Positions 27,282 through 35,536 of a stretch of DNA of 35,636 nt are shown one piece after another (positions within the stretch are counted from its first letter, which is position 1; every line of letters starts with the position of its first letter). Source of the stretch: Gammaproteobacteria bacterium (GTDB taxonomy: Bacteria > Pseudomonadota > Gammaproteobacteria > Pseudomonadales > Halieaceae); assembly GCA_024644535.1 (NCBI GenBank), contig JAHEKX010000004.1, positions 105,259-140,894 of the forward strand, in the 5' to 3' direction. The position numbers and the translations under genes are program-made. Under the pieces are notes generated by a model. That model made no database searches. It worked only from the letters and a program-made list of their open reading frames with translations, and was not told where the DNA came from.

Positions 27282-27868
27282 TGGGCACAATGAACGAAAT
27301 TGTGGTTTACCTGCTGCAAACTGGTCTAGGGCTATACCTTTTGCTGGTCATGCTGCGCTTTGTGATGCAGGTGGCCAATGCCGACTTTTACAACCCCATC
27401 AGCCAGTTCATATTTAAAGCCACACAACCTCTAATTGGCGCTTTACAGCGATTCCTGCGACCTCTAGGGCGCTTTGATTCGGCGTCGCTCACCCTTGCGA
27501 TAGCTCTTCAAGCTGCGGGCATTATGCTCATTCTGGCCCTAAACAACATTGCCAGCCCAAACCCCATCACACTGTTTTTGTGGAGCGCAATTGGCATATT
27601 GGGTCTGCTGCTTAAAATCTATTTCTTTGCCTTGCTAGCGTCTATCATCCTTAGCTGGATTAGCCCCGGCGGCAGCAACCCCACGGTATATTTGCTCTAC
27701 CAAATCACCGAGCCCGTAATGGCGCCCGTACGGAAACTTTTGCCGCCCATGGGCGGCTTAGACTTCTCGCCGATATTGGTTTTTATTGGAATCAATGTGC
27801 TCGAAATCGTCGTCAGAAACTTGGCCGCATCGGTCGGCTTGTACCCCGCTTTGGTTATGGGCTTGTAA
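27281..27868 (+). CDS. yggT: YggT family integral membrane protein
   Basis: A 195-residue inner-membrane protein with two YGGT repeats, each made of a hydrophobic hairpin. The first covers about residues 5-85 (LLLVMLRFVMQVANADFYNPISQF, in part). The second covers about 105-190 (FALLASIILSWISPGG then ITEPVMAPVRKLLPPMGGLDFSPIL). The paired motifs NPISQF..ATQPLI and the second-half ITEPVMAPVR are typical. Function is not known with certainty; links to osmotic shock tolerance have been proposed in E. coli. It overlaps the proC stop by one base, and metX begins at the base after its own stop, so it sits inside a tightly coupled block. Confidence 0.95.
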   Translation: MGTMNEIVVYLLQTGLGLYLLLVMLRFVMQVANADFYNPISQFIFKATQPLIGALQRFLRPLGRFDSASLTLAIALQAAGIMLILALNNIASPNPITLFLWSAIGILGLLLKIYFFALLASIILSWISPGGSNPTVYLLYQITEPVMAPVRKLLPPMGGLDFSPILVFIGINVLEIVVRNLAASVGLYPALVMGL

Positions 27869-29011
27869 ATGCTAGAACATAACTCGGTAGGTATCGTCAG
27901 CCCCCAAACCGCGCATTTTAACGCGCCGCTTCCGCTTGCCTGCGGCAAAGTGCTAAATGAATACGCCTTGGTCTACGAAACCTATGGCACGCTTAACGCC
28001 AACAAATCCAACGCCATTTTAATTTGCCACGCGCTTAGTGGGCACCACCATGCAGCGGGTTACCATAGCGAACAAGACGACAAACCGGGCTGGTGGGATT
28101 CTTGTATTGGGCCCGGAAAGCCTATCGACACGAACGTTTACTATGTGGTCAGCCTAAATAATTTAGGTGGTTGTCACGGCTCAACCGGACCCACATCTGT
28201 CAATCCAGAGACAGGCAAGCTATGGGGACCCGACTTTCCGCAAATTCGGGTGTCCGATTGGGTCAATAGCCAGGCGGCACTGGCCGATCACTTGGGCATT
28301 GATACTTGGGCGGCCGTCATTGGCGGGAGTTTGGGCGGCATGCAAGCCATGCAGTGGAGCGTACAGTTCCCCGAACGCCTTAAGTATTGCTTAGTGATTG
28401 CCTCCGCCATGGATCTATCCGCTCAAAATATCGCCTTTAACGAGATTGCACGCCAAGCCATACAATCTGACCCTAGCTTTTGTGAGGGGCATTACCGCGA
28501 GCAAGACACCAACCCGTCTCAGGGATTGGCACTTGCGCGCATGGTCGGCCACGTAACGTATTTGTCCGACGATGCCATGGCGAATAAATTTGGGCGCGAT
28601 TTACGCTCGGGCAGCATCGAGCAAAATTTAGACGACGAAGTTGAATTCCAGGTCGAGAGCTACTTGCGCTACCAAGGCAGCCAATTTTCAACCGCCTTCG
28701 ATGCCAACACCTACATCCTAATGACTCGTGCCTTGGACTACTTTGATATTGCGGCAGATTTTGACGGCGACCCTGTAAGGGCTTTTGCCGCCACCCAGGC
28801 CCAGTTTTTGGTGGTGAGTTTTTCAACCGATTGGCGCTTTTCGCCCAGGCGTTCACGCGAGATCACCAATGCGCTAATTGCTGCCAACCGCGCCGTTTCG
28901 TACGCAGAAATCGAGGCTGCCGAAGGGCACGATGCGTTCTTAATGCCTATTCCGCGCTACCTTGATGTACTGAGAGCCTACTTGGGACGCATTGCAGAGG
29001 ATCTGCTATGA
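27869..29011 (+). CDS. metX: Homoserine O-acyltransferase MetX (probably succinyl-CoA type)
   Basis: Alpha/beta-hydrolase-fold enzyme that acylates homoserine, the first committed step of methionine synthesis. The 380-residue protein has the nucleophile elbow [12 protein letters not shown] with Ser154, the acid Asp321 in STDWRFSP and His354 in [21 protein letters not shown] and [13 protein letters not shown] line the acyl-CoA pocket. It closely resembles pseudomonad MetX, which uses succinyl-CoA, and is paired with metW as in those organisms. I infer the succinyl type by that likeness only. The ATG follows the yggT stop directly, and its stop overlaps metW by four bases (ATGA). Confidence 0.95.
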   Translation: MLEHNSVGIVSPQTAHFNAPLPLACGKVLNEYALVYETYGTLNANKSNAILICHALSGHHHAAGYHSEQDDKPGWWDSCIGPGKPIDTNVYYVVSLNNLGGCHGSTGPTSVNPETGKLWGPDFPQIRVSDWVNSQAALADHLGIDTWAAVIGGSLGGMQAMQWSVQFPERLKYCLVIASAMDLSAQNIAFNEIARQAIQSDPSFCEGHYREQDTNPSQGLALARMVGHVTYLSDDAMANKFGRDLRSGSIEQNLDDEVEFQVESYLRYQGSQFSTAFDANTYILMTRALDYFDIAADFDGDPVRAFAATQAQFLVVSFSTDWRFSPRRSREITNALIAANRAVSYAEIEAAEGHDAFLMPIPRYLDVLRAYLGRIAEDLL

Positions 29012-29589
29012 GACTCGATTTAACCCAGATTAAGCAGTGGATACACCAAGGAGCCAAGGTCTTAGACCTAGGCTGTGGCGATGGCGAATTTTTAGCCAAC
29101 CTGCGCGACAGTCACGAAGTGCAGGGTTTAGGTTTAGAGATCGACGCCGACAACATCACCCAAGCACTGGCCAAAGGCATTGATGTGGTCGAGCAAAACA
29201 TGGATAAAGGCTTAGATAACTTCCCCGACCAGAGCTTCGATGTAGTAGTCATGGCGCATGCCTTGCAGGTGCTGCACTACCCCGATAAAGTCCTAGACGA
29301 GATGCTGCGCATTGGCCGCGAGGGCATTGTGACCTTTCCGAACTTTGCCCATTGGCGCTGTCGTGTGCACTTAAGCACGCGTGGGCGCATGCCCGTATCA
29401 AAGTTTATGCCGCACAGTTGGTACGACACCCCCAACATCCATTTTTGCACCGTTAAGGACTTCGAGGCCTTGTGCCGTCAAAAAGGCTTTAGAATTAAGC
29501 GCCGCGAAATGGTCGGCGAGACCTCGTGGTTGGCGCGCACTTGGCCCAACCTGTTTGCCACTACTGCTATTTTTAAAATTACGCGTTGA
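29008..29589 (+). CDS. metW: MetW, methionine biosynthesis protein
   Basis: A 193-residue class I methyltransferase-like protein that nearly always accompanies metX in proteobacteria. It is thought to support or activate MetX; no methyl acceptor is established. Motif [13 protein letters not shown], is at 18-29. [13 protein letters not shown] follows as motif II, then [17 protein letters not shown] and [23 protein letters not shown], which are MetW signatures. The gene overlaps metX by ATGA, so translation is coupled. Its own stop overlaps a possible upstream start of the DUF4426 gene. Confidence 0.96.
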   Translation: MRLDLTQIKQWIHQGAKVLDLGCGDGEFLANLRDSHEVQGLGLEIDADNITQALAKGIDVVEQNMDKGLDNFPDQSFDVVVMAHALQVLHYPDKVLDEMLRIGREGIVTFPNFAHWRCRVHLSTRGRMPVSKFMPHSWYDTPNIHFCTVKDFEALCRQKGFRIKRREMVGETSWLARTWPNLFATTAIFKITR

Positions 29590-29594
29590 TTACT

Positions 29595-30035
29595 ATGACT
29601 CTACTTAAAACCTTAGGTATTAGCCTGCTGCTGTTAGCGACCCATGCGAATGCGCAAATGTCGGAGCGCTTCGATGAATATGAGTTGCACTACAGTTTTG
29701 TGAACACGACCTTTTTAAGCCCCGAAATTGCCGCGCAGTACCAAATTACTCGGGGTAAGCGTCACGGCATTTTAATGCTGTCGCTCCGCAGGCATCAGCA
29801 GGGCATCGATGGTACACAACCCAGCGGCATGAGCGTGTCGGGCACCACCAGCGACTTAATTCGCAAAGACGAGCTCACGTTTAGAGAAATTCGCGAGGAT
29901 GGCGCGTTGTACTACATTGCCCCCTTTAAGTTTATCAACGAAGAGTTCCGACATTTTTATATCGACTTTCGAGCGGTGGGTGATGACAAAACCTACTCGC
30001 ACCACCTAGAACACCAAATGTACATCCATGAATAA
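29595..30035 (+). CDS. DUF4426 secreted/periplasmic protein
   Basis: A 146-residue protein with an N-terminal signal peptide (MTLLKTLGISLLLLATHANA, then Gln), so it is likely exported to the periplasm. The mature part resembles the DUF4426 family (YELHYSFVNTTFLSPEIAAQY, split here as YELHYSFVN and FLSPEIAAQY), which sits between metW and rdgB in pseudomonads. No catalytic motif is visible and the function is unknown. A TTG at 29586 overlapping the metW stop is an alternative start three codons earlier. I chose ATG 29595, which begins the signal peptide cleanly. It overlaps rdgB by eight bases. Confidence 0.88.
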   Translation: MTLLKTLGISLLLLATHANAQMSERFDEYELHYSFVNTTFLSPEIAAQYQITRGKRHGILMLSLRRHQQGIDGTQPSGMSVSGTTSDLIRKDELTFREIREDGALYYIAPFKFINEEFRHFYIDFRAVGDDKTYSHHLEHQMYIHE

Positions 30036-30618
30036 AGTCGTACTCGCAAGCGGTAACGCCGGCAAACTAAAAGAGCTAAGCGAAGTCTTAAACCCACTTG
30101 GCTTCGAGCTCATCCCACAAGGCGAGTTCAACTTAGACAGCGCCGACGAAACGGGTCTTAGTTTTGTCGAAAATGCCTTGCTTAAAGCGCGCTATGCCGC
30201 ACAAGAAACGGGCCTTAGTGCATTGGCTGACGATTCGGGCTTATGCGTCGACTGCTTGGGCGGTGCGCCCGGGATTTACTCGGCGCGCTTTGGTGATGGT
30301 ACTGACCAGGGCAATCTGCAAGCCTTGCTGCAAACCCTAAAAGATCACGGTCAAGGTCCATGGCCAGCGCACTACCATTGCACCTTAGTGTTAGTGCGAC
30401 ATGGCGAAGACCCTGACCCCATTATTGCGCAAGGTCGCTGGCAAGGTGAAATTATTGCCACACCCAAAGGTGATGGTGGCTTTGGCTATGACCCGATTTT
30501 TTACAGTCGAGAATTTAAGGTCACGGCCGCCGAGCTGCCCAAAGAGCAGAAAAATCGCATCAGCCACCGTGGCATCGCAGCCAAGGCATTACGCGATCAA
30601 TTACAAAGCGCGCTGTGA
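30028..30618 (+). CDS. rdgB: RdgB/HAM1, non-canonical purine NTP pyrophosphatase
   Basis: House-cleaning enzyme that hydrolyses dITP, ITP and XTP to monophosphates and pyrophosphate. The 196-residue length is typical. The N-terminal VLASGNAGKLKEL binds the substrate phosphates. Further signatures are ETGLSFVENALLKAR, the metal and catalytic region ALADDSGLCVDCLGGAPGIYSARF (in two parts, Asp68 and Asp69 central), GDGGFGYDPIF and a terminal SHRGIAAKAL. It overlaps both neighbours: eight bases with the DUF4426 gene and four with hemW (GTGA). Such coupling supports one polycistronic mRNA from yggS to hemW. Confidence 0.97.
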   Translation: MNKVVLASGNAGKLKELSEVLNPLGFELIPQGEFNLDSADETGLSFVENALLKARYAAQETGLSALADDSGLCVDCLGGAPGIYSARFGDGTDQGNLQALLQTLKDHGQGPWPAHYHCTLVLVRHGEDPDPIIAQGRWQGEIIATPKGDGGFGYDPIFYSREFKVTAAELPKEQKNRISHRGIAAKALRDQLQSAL

Positions 30619-31757
30619 TAAAACCTTCAGGTACCGGCTTATATATTCACTTCCCGTGGTGCGAGCGTAAGTGCCCTTACTGTGACTTTAATTCGCACGT
30701 CAGCGGGCAGAGGCTCCCCGAAGATGACATGGTTGCAGCACTCATCAACGATTATGCCTCTGACCTAGAAATCTACGGTGCTCGCCCCATCGGCAGCATC
30801 TTCATCGGTGGTGGCACACCAAGCTTAATTTCAGCACAAGGTATTGCCAAACTCTTAAATGGTATCGATCGGCTTACCCCTTTATCCAACACGACCGAGA
30901 TTACAATGGAGGCCAACCCAGGCAGCTCCGAGCAAGAAAAGTTTGCTGGGTACCGCTCTGCTGGCGTGAATCGCCTGTCGATAGGCATACAGTCCTTCAA
31001 CAGCGAGCATCTCAAACGCTTGGGCCGCATACACAGCAACGACGAGGCCGACCGCGCCATACGAGCCGCCCAAGCGGCGGGCTTTAAGCGCATTAATATT
31101 GATTTAATGTATGGATTACCCGATCAAGCTCTCGAGCAGGCGCTGCAGGATGTAGAGCAAGCCCTAGCTTATAACACGGGGCACTTATCGTGGTATCAAC
31201 TGACGATCGAGCCCAACACCGTGTTCTACAAACAGCCTCCGCCGCTACCCGACGATGATGCCATTGCCGATATCGCTGATGAAGGTGAGCACGCGATTGC
31301 CCAAGCGGGACTGAAACGTTACGAGGTCTCAGCCTTCGCCACAACAGGGCAAGAGTGTCGGCACAATATCAATTATTGGCGCTTTGGCGACTACTTCGGG
31401 ATTGGCGCCGGAGCACACGGCAAGCTGAGCACCAACAATCAGGCCATTCGAACCGCTAAGCAACGCATACCCGACACCTACCTGCAAGCAGGTAGCCGCG
31501 CCACCCGACTCGCCGTCGAAGACGCGTTAGATCAAGAGCAACTCATCAGCGAATTTATGCTTAATGCGCTGCGCCTGCGCGAGGGCGTTGAAGTATCTCT
31601 ATTTGCAGACTCAACCGGCCTAGCACCAGAGTGCATGCACAGCACCTGGCGACGACTGCAAGCCCAAGGCCTGATGCTTGAGGGCGATGACCGCCTTCAA
31701 ACCACAGAACTGGGCTGGCGTTTTTTAAACACCGTCATCGAAGCCTTTATGGAATAA
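30615..31757 (+). CDS. hemW: HemW, radical SAM heme chaperone
   Basis: A 380-residue radical-SAM protein of the HemN-like HemW group, which binds heme and is proposed to deliver it to target proteins. It is not thought to be the oxygen-independent coproporphyrinogen dehydrogenase itself. The start is GTG 30615 overlapping the rdgB stop, giving MIKPSGTGLYIHFPWCERKC. The iron-sulfur motif is Cys16-x3-Cys20-x2-Cys23 (CERKCPYCDF). IFIGGGTPSLI, EANPGS, RLSIGIQSF, RINIDLMYGLP and GIGAGAHG follow. HemW lacks the longer N-terminal segment of true HemN, as here. It converges on the next gene with an 11-base overlap of coding ends. Confidence 0.95.
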   Translation: MIKPSGTGLYIHFPWCERKCPYCDFNSHVSGQRLPEDDMVAALINDYASDLEIYGARPIGSIFIGGGTPSLISAQGIAKLLNGIDRLTPLSNTTEITMEANPGSSEQEKFAGYRSAGVNRLSIGIQSFNSEHLKRLGRIHSNDEADRAIRAAQAAGFKRINIDLMYGLPDQALEQALQDVEQALAYNTGHLSWYQLTIEPNTVFYKQPPPLPDDDAIADIADEGEHAIAQAGLKRYEVSAFATTGQECRHNINYWRFGDYFGIGAGAHGKLSTNNQAIRTAKQRIPDTYLQAGSRATRLAVEDALDQEQLISEFMLNALRLREGVEVSLFADSTGLAPECMHSTWRRLQAQGLMLEGDDRLQTTELGWRFLNTVIEAFME

Positions 31758-32373
31758 GCTCGGCTTCAAGAGCAGGCGCCTCGTCTTCAGCATCACCGCT
31801 GATGGCGTTTTCGTACATCGTGACAAATATCATCATGATAAAAGGAATCAGAAACAAAGCGACCAACCCTATTACGGGGATAGCGCTTAAAAATGAGTTC
31901 ACAATATTAATAACGAGCAGAACACCGAATATTTTCCAGAACCCCTGTTCGTGAACCAAGTTTCTTGAAGTTTGCAGGGTTTCGAAGACATCCATTTTTT
32001 TATCGACCAGCAAATACATAGCGTAATACCAAACAACGCTCAGGTAGATACCGGGAATCAGCAGCAACATGAAGCCAATCATTATCCCCACAGTAAGAAC
32101 AACGACCAAGAATAATGACTTCCACCACATTCCATCGGCGAAACCCGCTGAAAACGATGCCCCAAAGCTTGCCTCTTGACCACGAGCGCTAGCGAGCAAG
32201 AAATGAATCCAGCCGGCAATTAATGCGGGTATGACCAAAATACCAATCACCGTGATCGCCGCCACCACCATCGCCAAACCGAACAGGCAAAAGTTTCCAA
32301 GCAAAGACCAATATTTAGGCTTTGTTTGCTCGATGCCTTGGCTAAAAAATGCGTCAAAGCTCATATCTTTCAT
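31747..32373 (-). CDS. Unrecognised multi-pass inner-membrane protein
   Basis: A 208-residue protein with about five or six hydrophobic helices, at roughly 25-65, 85-125 and 145-185. The middle part (LLIPGIYLSVVWYYAMYLLVD then a helix with ETLQTSRNLVHEQGFWKIFG) resembles the general pattern of DUF975/YciC-like bacterial membrane proteins of unknown role. I cannot name the family with certainty. The C terminus is acidic (GDAEDEAPALEAEL) and probably cytoplasmic. I start at ATG 32373, preceded by GAGGTGG; a GTG three codons upstream overlaps that ribosome binding site and is less likely. It overlaps convergent hemW by 11 bases. Confidence 0.7.
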   Translation of the reverse strand: MKDMSFDAFFSQGIEQTKPKYWSLLGNFCLFGLAMVVAAITVIGILVIPALIAGWIHFLLASARGQEASFGASFSAGFADGMWWKSLFLVVVLTVGIMIGFMLLLIPGIYLSVVWYYAMYLLVDKKMDVFETLQTSRNLVHEQGFWKIFGVLLVINIVNSFLSAIPVIGLVALFLIPFIMMIFVTMYENAISGDAEDEAPALEAELIP

Positions 32374-32672
32374 GGTGCCCACCTCATCGCTTGTTATGTG
32401 TTTATTAAGTTATCAGCTTATGGGCAGCAATTATAGATAGCTATTCCTCAGTGACAATGACCAATGCTGTATCGGGCCGAACCAACGAAGCCACATCGAA
32501 GTTTTGTGAACCTAGGGGTGAAAGCTCTCTTTAAGTGTGTTTCGTATCTTTGGCACAAAAAATCTAAAAGTGGCACGATATGATAGCGAGTTGTCACCTT
32601 GCGCCAGTGCGTTACCCAAATTGAATGAGTATCTTGGTTCGATCGGCTTATATAGATCATCGGGGAATCACT
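32374..32672. other. Non-coding gap between membrane protein and SDR genes
   Basis: This 299-base divergent interval is rather A+T-rich and must hold promoters for both neighbours. The open frames across it (for example 32448-32684 on the minus strand) have no ribosome binding site or protein-like composition. The only notable sequence is the TGGCAC direct repeat listed separately; a TATATA at 32649-32654 is a possible -10 box without a matching -35. Confidence 0.5.
32551..32576 (+). promoter_or_regulatory. TGGCAC direct repeat, possible AraC-type operator
   Basis: TGGCAC occurs at 32551-32556 and again at 32571-32576, a 20-base period that places both on the same DNA face. It lies about 97 bases before the SDR start. 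AraC-family regulators commonly bind pairs of direct half-sites about two helical turns apart, and an AraC-type gene is the second gene downstream. It does not fit a sigma-54 promoter because no TTGC follows. Inference only. Confidence 0.35.
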
Positions 32673-33461
32673 ATGAACACACAAGATACAGCCCTAATAA
32701 CCGGCTCGTCAGGTGGTATTGGATTGGAATTGGCAAAGATTCACGCGTCAAATGGCGGAAACCTCGTGTTGGTCGCTCGCACCATAGATAAACTTGAAGG
32801 CCTCAAAAGTGAATTAGTCAGCAAACACCAAGTGGATGTGACCGTCATTCAACAAGACCTTGCTGACCCAAATTCAGCACAGCAAGTGTTTGATAAGACC
32901 AATGAACTTGGCATTGTGGTTGATATCCTGATCAATAATGCGGGCTTTGGTGGTCACGGCCGGTTCCATGAAAGAGAGTTAGCCGCAGATCAGTCGATGA
33001 TGCAGGTTAACATGGTGACCTTGACCAACTTGACTCACTTGTACTTACCGGGAATGCTTGAGAGAAATCACGGCAGAATTTTGAATGTATCTTCAACCGC
33101 ATCCTTTATGCCCGGCCCGCTGCAAGCGGTTTATTATGCAACTAAGGCTTACGTAACATCATTGACTCAAGCGATCGCCGAAGAGATATCGGATTCTAGT
33201 GTCACAGCTACCACATTGTGCCCCGGGTTTGTGAATACGGGGTTCGCTGAGGCAAGCAACCTTGAGGGTGTTGATGCTATGAAGAACGCAAAGTCCGCCG
33301 AATCTGTTGCACGGTGCGGATACGCTGCGATGCTAAAAGGCGACCTGGTAGCATTCAATGAAGGGGGCCTTAAATTTATGTTGAACTGGATCATACCGCT
33401 ACTACCCCGCAAGGCAGTGCTAAAGATGTCCCGTGGTATTATGGAAAAGCGACCAGCCTAG
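32673..33461 (+). CDS. Short-chain dehydrogenase/reductase
   Basis: A 262-residue classical-type SDR that would use NAD(P)H on an unknown substrate. The cofactor motif TGSSGGIG is at 10-17, the structural NNAG at 88-91, the catalytic serine in ILNVSSTAS (about 140-141) and YxxxK at Tyr154-Lys158 (YYATK). LVLVARTIDKLE after the second strand has the Arg typical of NADP(H)-preferring members. It resembles the subgroup annotated as YqjQ/DltE-like or SadH-type SDRs. I start at ATG 32673, which has GGGGA eight bases upstream, rather than the open ATG at 32625. Thirteen bases separate it from the AraC-type gene, so the two form a small operon. Confidence 0.9.
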   Translation: MNTQDTALITGSSGGIGLELAKIHASNGGNLVLVARTIDKLEGLKSELVSKHQVDVTVIQQDLADPNSAQQVFDKTNELGIVVDILINNAGFGGHGRFHERELAADQSMMQVNMVTLTNLTHLYLPGMLERNHGRILNVSSTASFMPGPLQAVYYATKAYVTSLTQAIAEEISDSSVTATTLCPGFVNTGFAEASNLEGVDAMKNAKSAESVARCGYAAMLKGDLVAFNEGGLKFMLNWIIPLLPRKAVLKMSRGIMEKRPA

Positions 33462-33474
33462 AAGATAAAAGCCA

Positions 33475-34470
33475 ATGAAAATAGCGAGCAAATTTGCCAT
33501 CTCACCGAGTTGGAAACTACTACTCAATGACATGGATATTGACCCAACGTCAGCGCTGACTTTTGCTGGTCTACCTACCGATCTATTGAATAGAGAAGAT
33601 GCCTGCCTTACCACAGCAGAATACTTTCGACTTTGGAGGGGCATCGAACAAGCGGCAGGCAATCGGGACATTGGTTTACTTTTGGCAAAAAGCATCTCAA
33701 CCGAAGCCTTCGATGCCCCGATATTTGCAAGTCTCTGCAGTCCAAATTTCAATTCAGCGATCACACGACTCAGTCGCTATAAACCTCTGGTTGGGCCGAT
33801 GACCCTGCACATCGATATTAGTGCGAAAGATACAACGCTAAGACTTAATTGCTACGGAAGCAACCAAGAACTGCCGCGCTCACTCAGCATAAGTGAAATG
33901 GTTTTCTTCACACAGCTAATTCGAATAGCGACACGAGAACCCGTCATTCCGCTTCGAGTATGCACACCAGAGTTGCCAAAAAACTGCGAGCCTTACGCCG
34001 AGTACTTTGGTTGCGGAGTCGTGTCGGGCCAACATACGGAAATAGGCTTCAGCAAAGAGGATGCAGAACGACCGTTCTTAACGTCCAATACACCTATGTG
34101 GGCATTTTTTGAAGGGCAACTCGACAAAAGGCTAGCTGACCTTCAATCTAATGCCACCACCAGCGAGAGAGTTCGTGCTGTTCTGCTCGAAGCTCTACCT
34201 AGCGGCGAGAATAGTGTTGAATTCGTTGCCGGACAGTTAGCAATGAGCAAGCGAACTCTGCAGCGCAAACTCACGCTAGAGGCCGAAACTTTTCAGTCAA
34301 TTCTTTTATCGGTTCGCGCTGATTTAGCAGATCACTACCTGACAAAATCAAAGCTATCACTGATCCAGATTTCATTTTTATTAGGCTACGAGGAATCAAA
34401 CTCGTTTATCCGAGCGTATCGATCATGGAGGGGGATATCACCCGGACACTTCAGGGAGCAAACCTCCTAG
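33475..34470 (+). CDS. AraC-family transcriptional regulator with N-terminal arabinose-binding-like domain
   Basis: A 331-residue regulator. Residues ~20-210 match the N-terminal domain found in AraC regulators of the OruR/ArgR-like type (FAGLPTDLLNREDACLTTAEYFRLW, in part, then IGLLLAKSI and FDAPIFASLCSPNFNSAITRL). The C-terminal ~100 residues hold two helix-turn-helix units: VEFVAGQLAMSKRTLQRKL and LSLIQISFLLGYEESNSFIRAY, closing with the family signature WRGISPGHFRE. It is 13 bases downstream of the SDR and probably controls that gene, perhaps through the TGGCAC repeat. The inducing ligand is unknown. Confidence 0.92.
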   Translation: MKIASKFAISPSWKLLLNDMDIDPTSALTFAGLPTDLLNREDACLTTAEYFRLWRGIEQAAGNRDIGLLLAKSISTEAFDAPIFASLCSPNFNSAITRLSRYKPLVGPMTLHIDISAKDTTLRLNCYGSNQELPRSLSISEMVFFTQLIRIATREPVIPLRVCTPELPKNCEPYAEYFGCGVVSGQHTEIGFSKEDAERPFLTSNTPMWAFFEGQLDKRLADLQSNATTSERVRAVLLEALPSGENSVEFVAGQLAMSKRTLQRKLTLEAETFQSILLSVRADLADHYLTKSKLSLIQISFLLGYEESNSFIRAYRSWRGISPGHFREQTS

Positions 34471-34487
34471 ATGCGCCGTTTTAGTCA

Positions 34488-34504
34488 CAGCCTTTTGAAG
34501 GCTG
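34488..34504. terminator. Hairpin between convergent AraC-type and unknown genes
   Basis: CAGCCTT (34488-34494) pairs perfectly with AAGGCTG (34498-34504) around a TTG loop. It lies 18 bases after the stop of the AraC-type gene and before the stop of the convergent gene. No T-run follows on either strand, so it is at best an atypical terminator. Confidence 0.35.
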
Positions 34505-34537
34505 AGAAGCCATTCGGATTAATCCAGCCAGGCTATA

Positions 34538-35134
34538 TCATTCAAACCTACAAAAGTTCTTAGCATAGTGCGTAAGCAATGCATCTAAGTCAGCGACTTC
34601 AGCAGCACCGTCTGAATTGATTTCAGCTAAATGTTGCCCTCCCACCATTCCCGGTATCGCAAGGTAATAATATTGGCTCACTGGCTTATCCCAAGCCCCT
34701 GAATCGAAAACACGCCCAGTGACAATTACATCACCTCCCTCACTTTCAATGCGAGTGAAAGCCGTATATTGCTTTTCTGGCGGAATAATTTGATCCACTG
34801 ACAGATTTTCCCGATCGCTCTGCTCTAGCCGAATTAGGTCCTGTCTTATCTTTAAGTTTTCTTCCGTACTAGATTTCATGGTTTGCGGGATTGGATTGTC
34901 AGTCAGAGTTACGTCAGTGACGCTGATCTGTTTGGCCGCAACAACTTCTCGGACCAATGATAAAGAGTACACATACCACGCCAGAGCGAGCAGCAATATG
35001 AATGCACCACTTCCCAGCGCGTAGTTGATAAAAACCCTCGAATTCAAATAGGCGAGTAAGCTTTTGATCTTTTTGTATTCCGTATCGATTGCACCATTTA
35101 AAACTCTATAGTTATTAGTGATTATTTCTCTCAT
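34538..35134 (-). CDS. Unrecognised single-span membrane protein
   Basis: A 198-residue protein I do not recognise. A charged N-terminal ~35 residues is followed by one strong membrane helix at about 36-60 (FINYALGSGAFILLLALAWY). Behind it is a soluble domain of about 135 residues, expected outside the inner membrane. That part is moderately acidic, has a segment rich in Glu, Arg and Leu near 92-115, and later strands such as GGDVIVTGRVFDSG and QYYYLAIPG. One cysteine sits four residues from the end. The gene overlaps the upstream membrane protein by ATGA, so the two products likely act together. Base composition is more A+T-rich than the housekeeping genes to the left, suggesting an acquired pair. 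Confidence 0.6.
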   Translation of the reverse strand: MREIITNNYRVLNGAIDTEYKKIKSLLAYLNSRVFINYALGSGAFILLLALAWYVYSLSLVREVVAAKQISVTDVTLTDNPIPQTMKSSTEENLKIRQDLIRLEQSDRENLSVDQIIPPEKQYTAFTRIESEGGDVIVTGRVFDSGAWDKPVSQYYYLAIPGMVGGQHLAEINSDGAAEVADLDALLTHYAKNFCRFE

Positions 35135-35496
35135 GGCGCGTCATCATCGGGCAAATTATCAATATTATTTGCTTCGACCCCAGTTTTCAGGAGCTTCGGG
35201 TCATTGGTGTAAAGAGGAACATGTACTATCTCCTTCTTCAAAATTTCTATCGGGACCTCATGCCTCACAACTCTTTCCACAGGCACCTCTTTTATGACTT
35301 CACGGACCCGCTCTTTTATGATGGGCTTCCTATCTAACCTTCTTCTATGTGCGACCCAACGTCTTGTACTGCGAAATGTCTTGGAGATAATCTCCCGAAG
35401 CGGTCCGCGCTGATCTAAGCGCTTATGATCTGGCAAGCGAGGATCTCGAATCACGTTTGATGCCATCGCCAAAATCACACCTGTGAATGCCACCAT
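35131..35496 (-). CDS. Unrecognised membrane-anchored protein with EVP-type repeats, probably missing its N terminus
   Basis: The 121 residues from ATG 35496 begin with a hydrophobic stretch (MVAFTGVILAMASNV). A very basic region follows (RSTRRWVAHRRRLDRK), then short repeats of about ten residues, EVPVERVVRH and EVPIEILKKE, near 70-90, and an acidic tail (NLPDDDAP). The reading frame stays open upstream and adds V-T-S-L-A-A to the hydrophobic segment, completing a normal-length membrane helix. No ATG, GTG or TTG occurs in that frame before it reaches the insertion sequence at about 35537. The ATG at 35496 also lacks a near Shine-Dalgarno. I infer that the IS has displaced the true 5' end. 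The downstream gene overlaps by four bases. Confidence 0.5.
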   Translation of the reverse strand: MVAFTGVILAMASNVIRDPRLPDHKRLDQRGPLREIISKTFRSTRRWVAHRRRLDRKPIIKERVREVIKEVPVERVVRHEVPIEILKKEIVHVPLYTNDPKLLKTGVEANNIDNLPDDDAP

Positions 35497-35536
35497 GGCA
35501 GCTAAACTCGTGACTTCTCCCCGAAAAACTAGACCA

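Noticed and set aside
32571-32590. Sigma-54 promoter suggested by TGGCACG
   Set aside because: The -12 element TTGC at the required spacing is absent; the sequence four bases on reads GATAG.
32448-32684. 78-codon minus-strand open frame in the SDR upstream gap
   Set aside because: It overlaps the SDR start, has no Shine-Dalgarno, and the product has no recognisable features.
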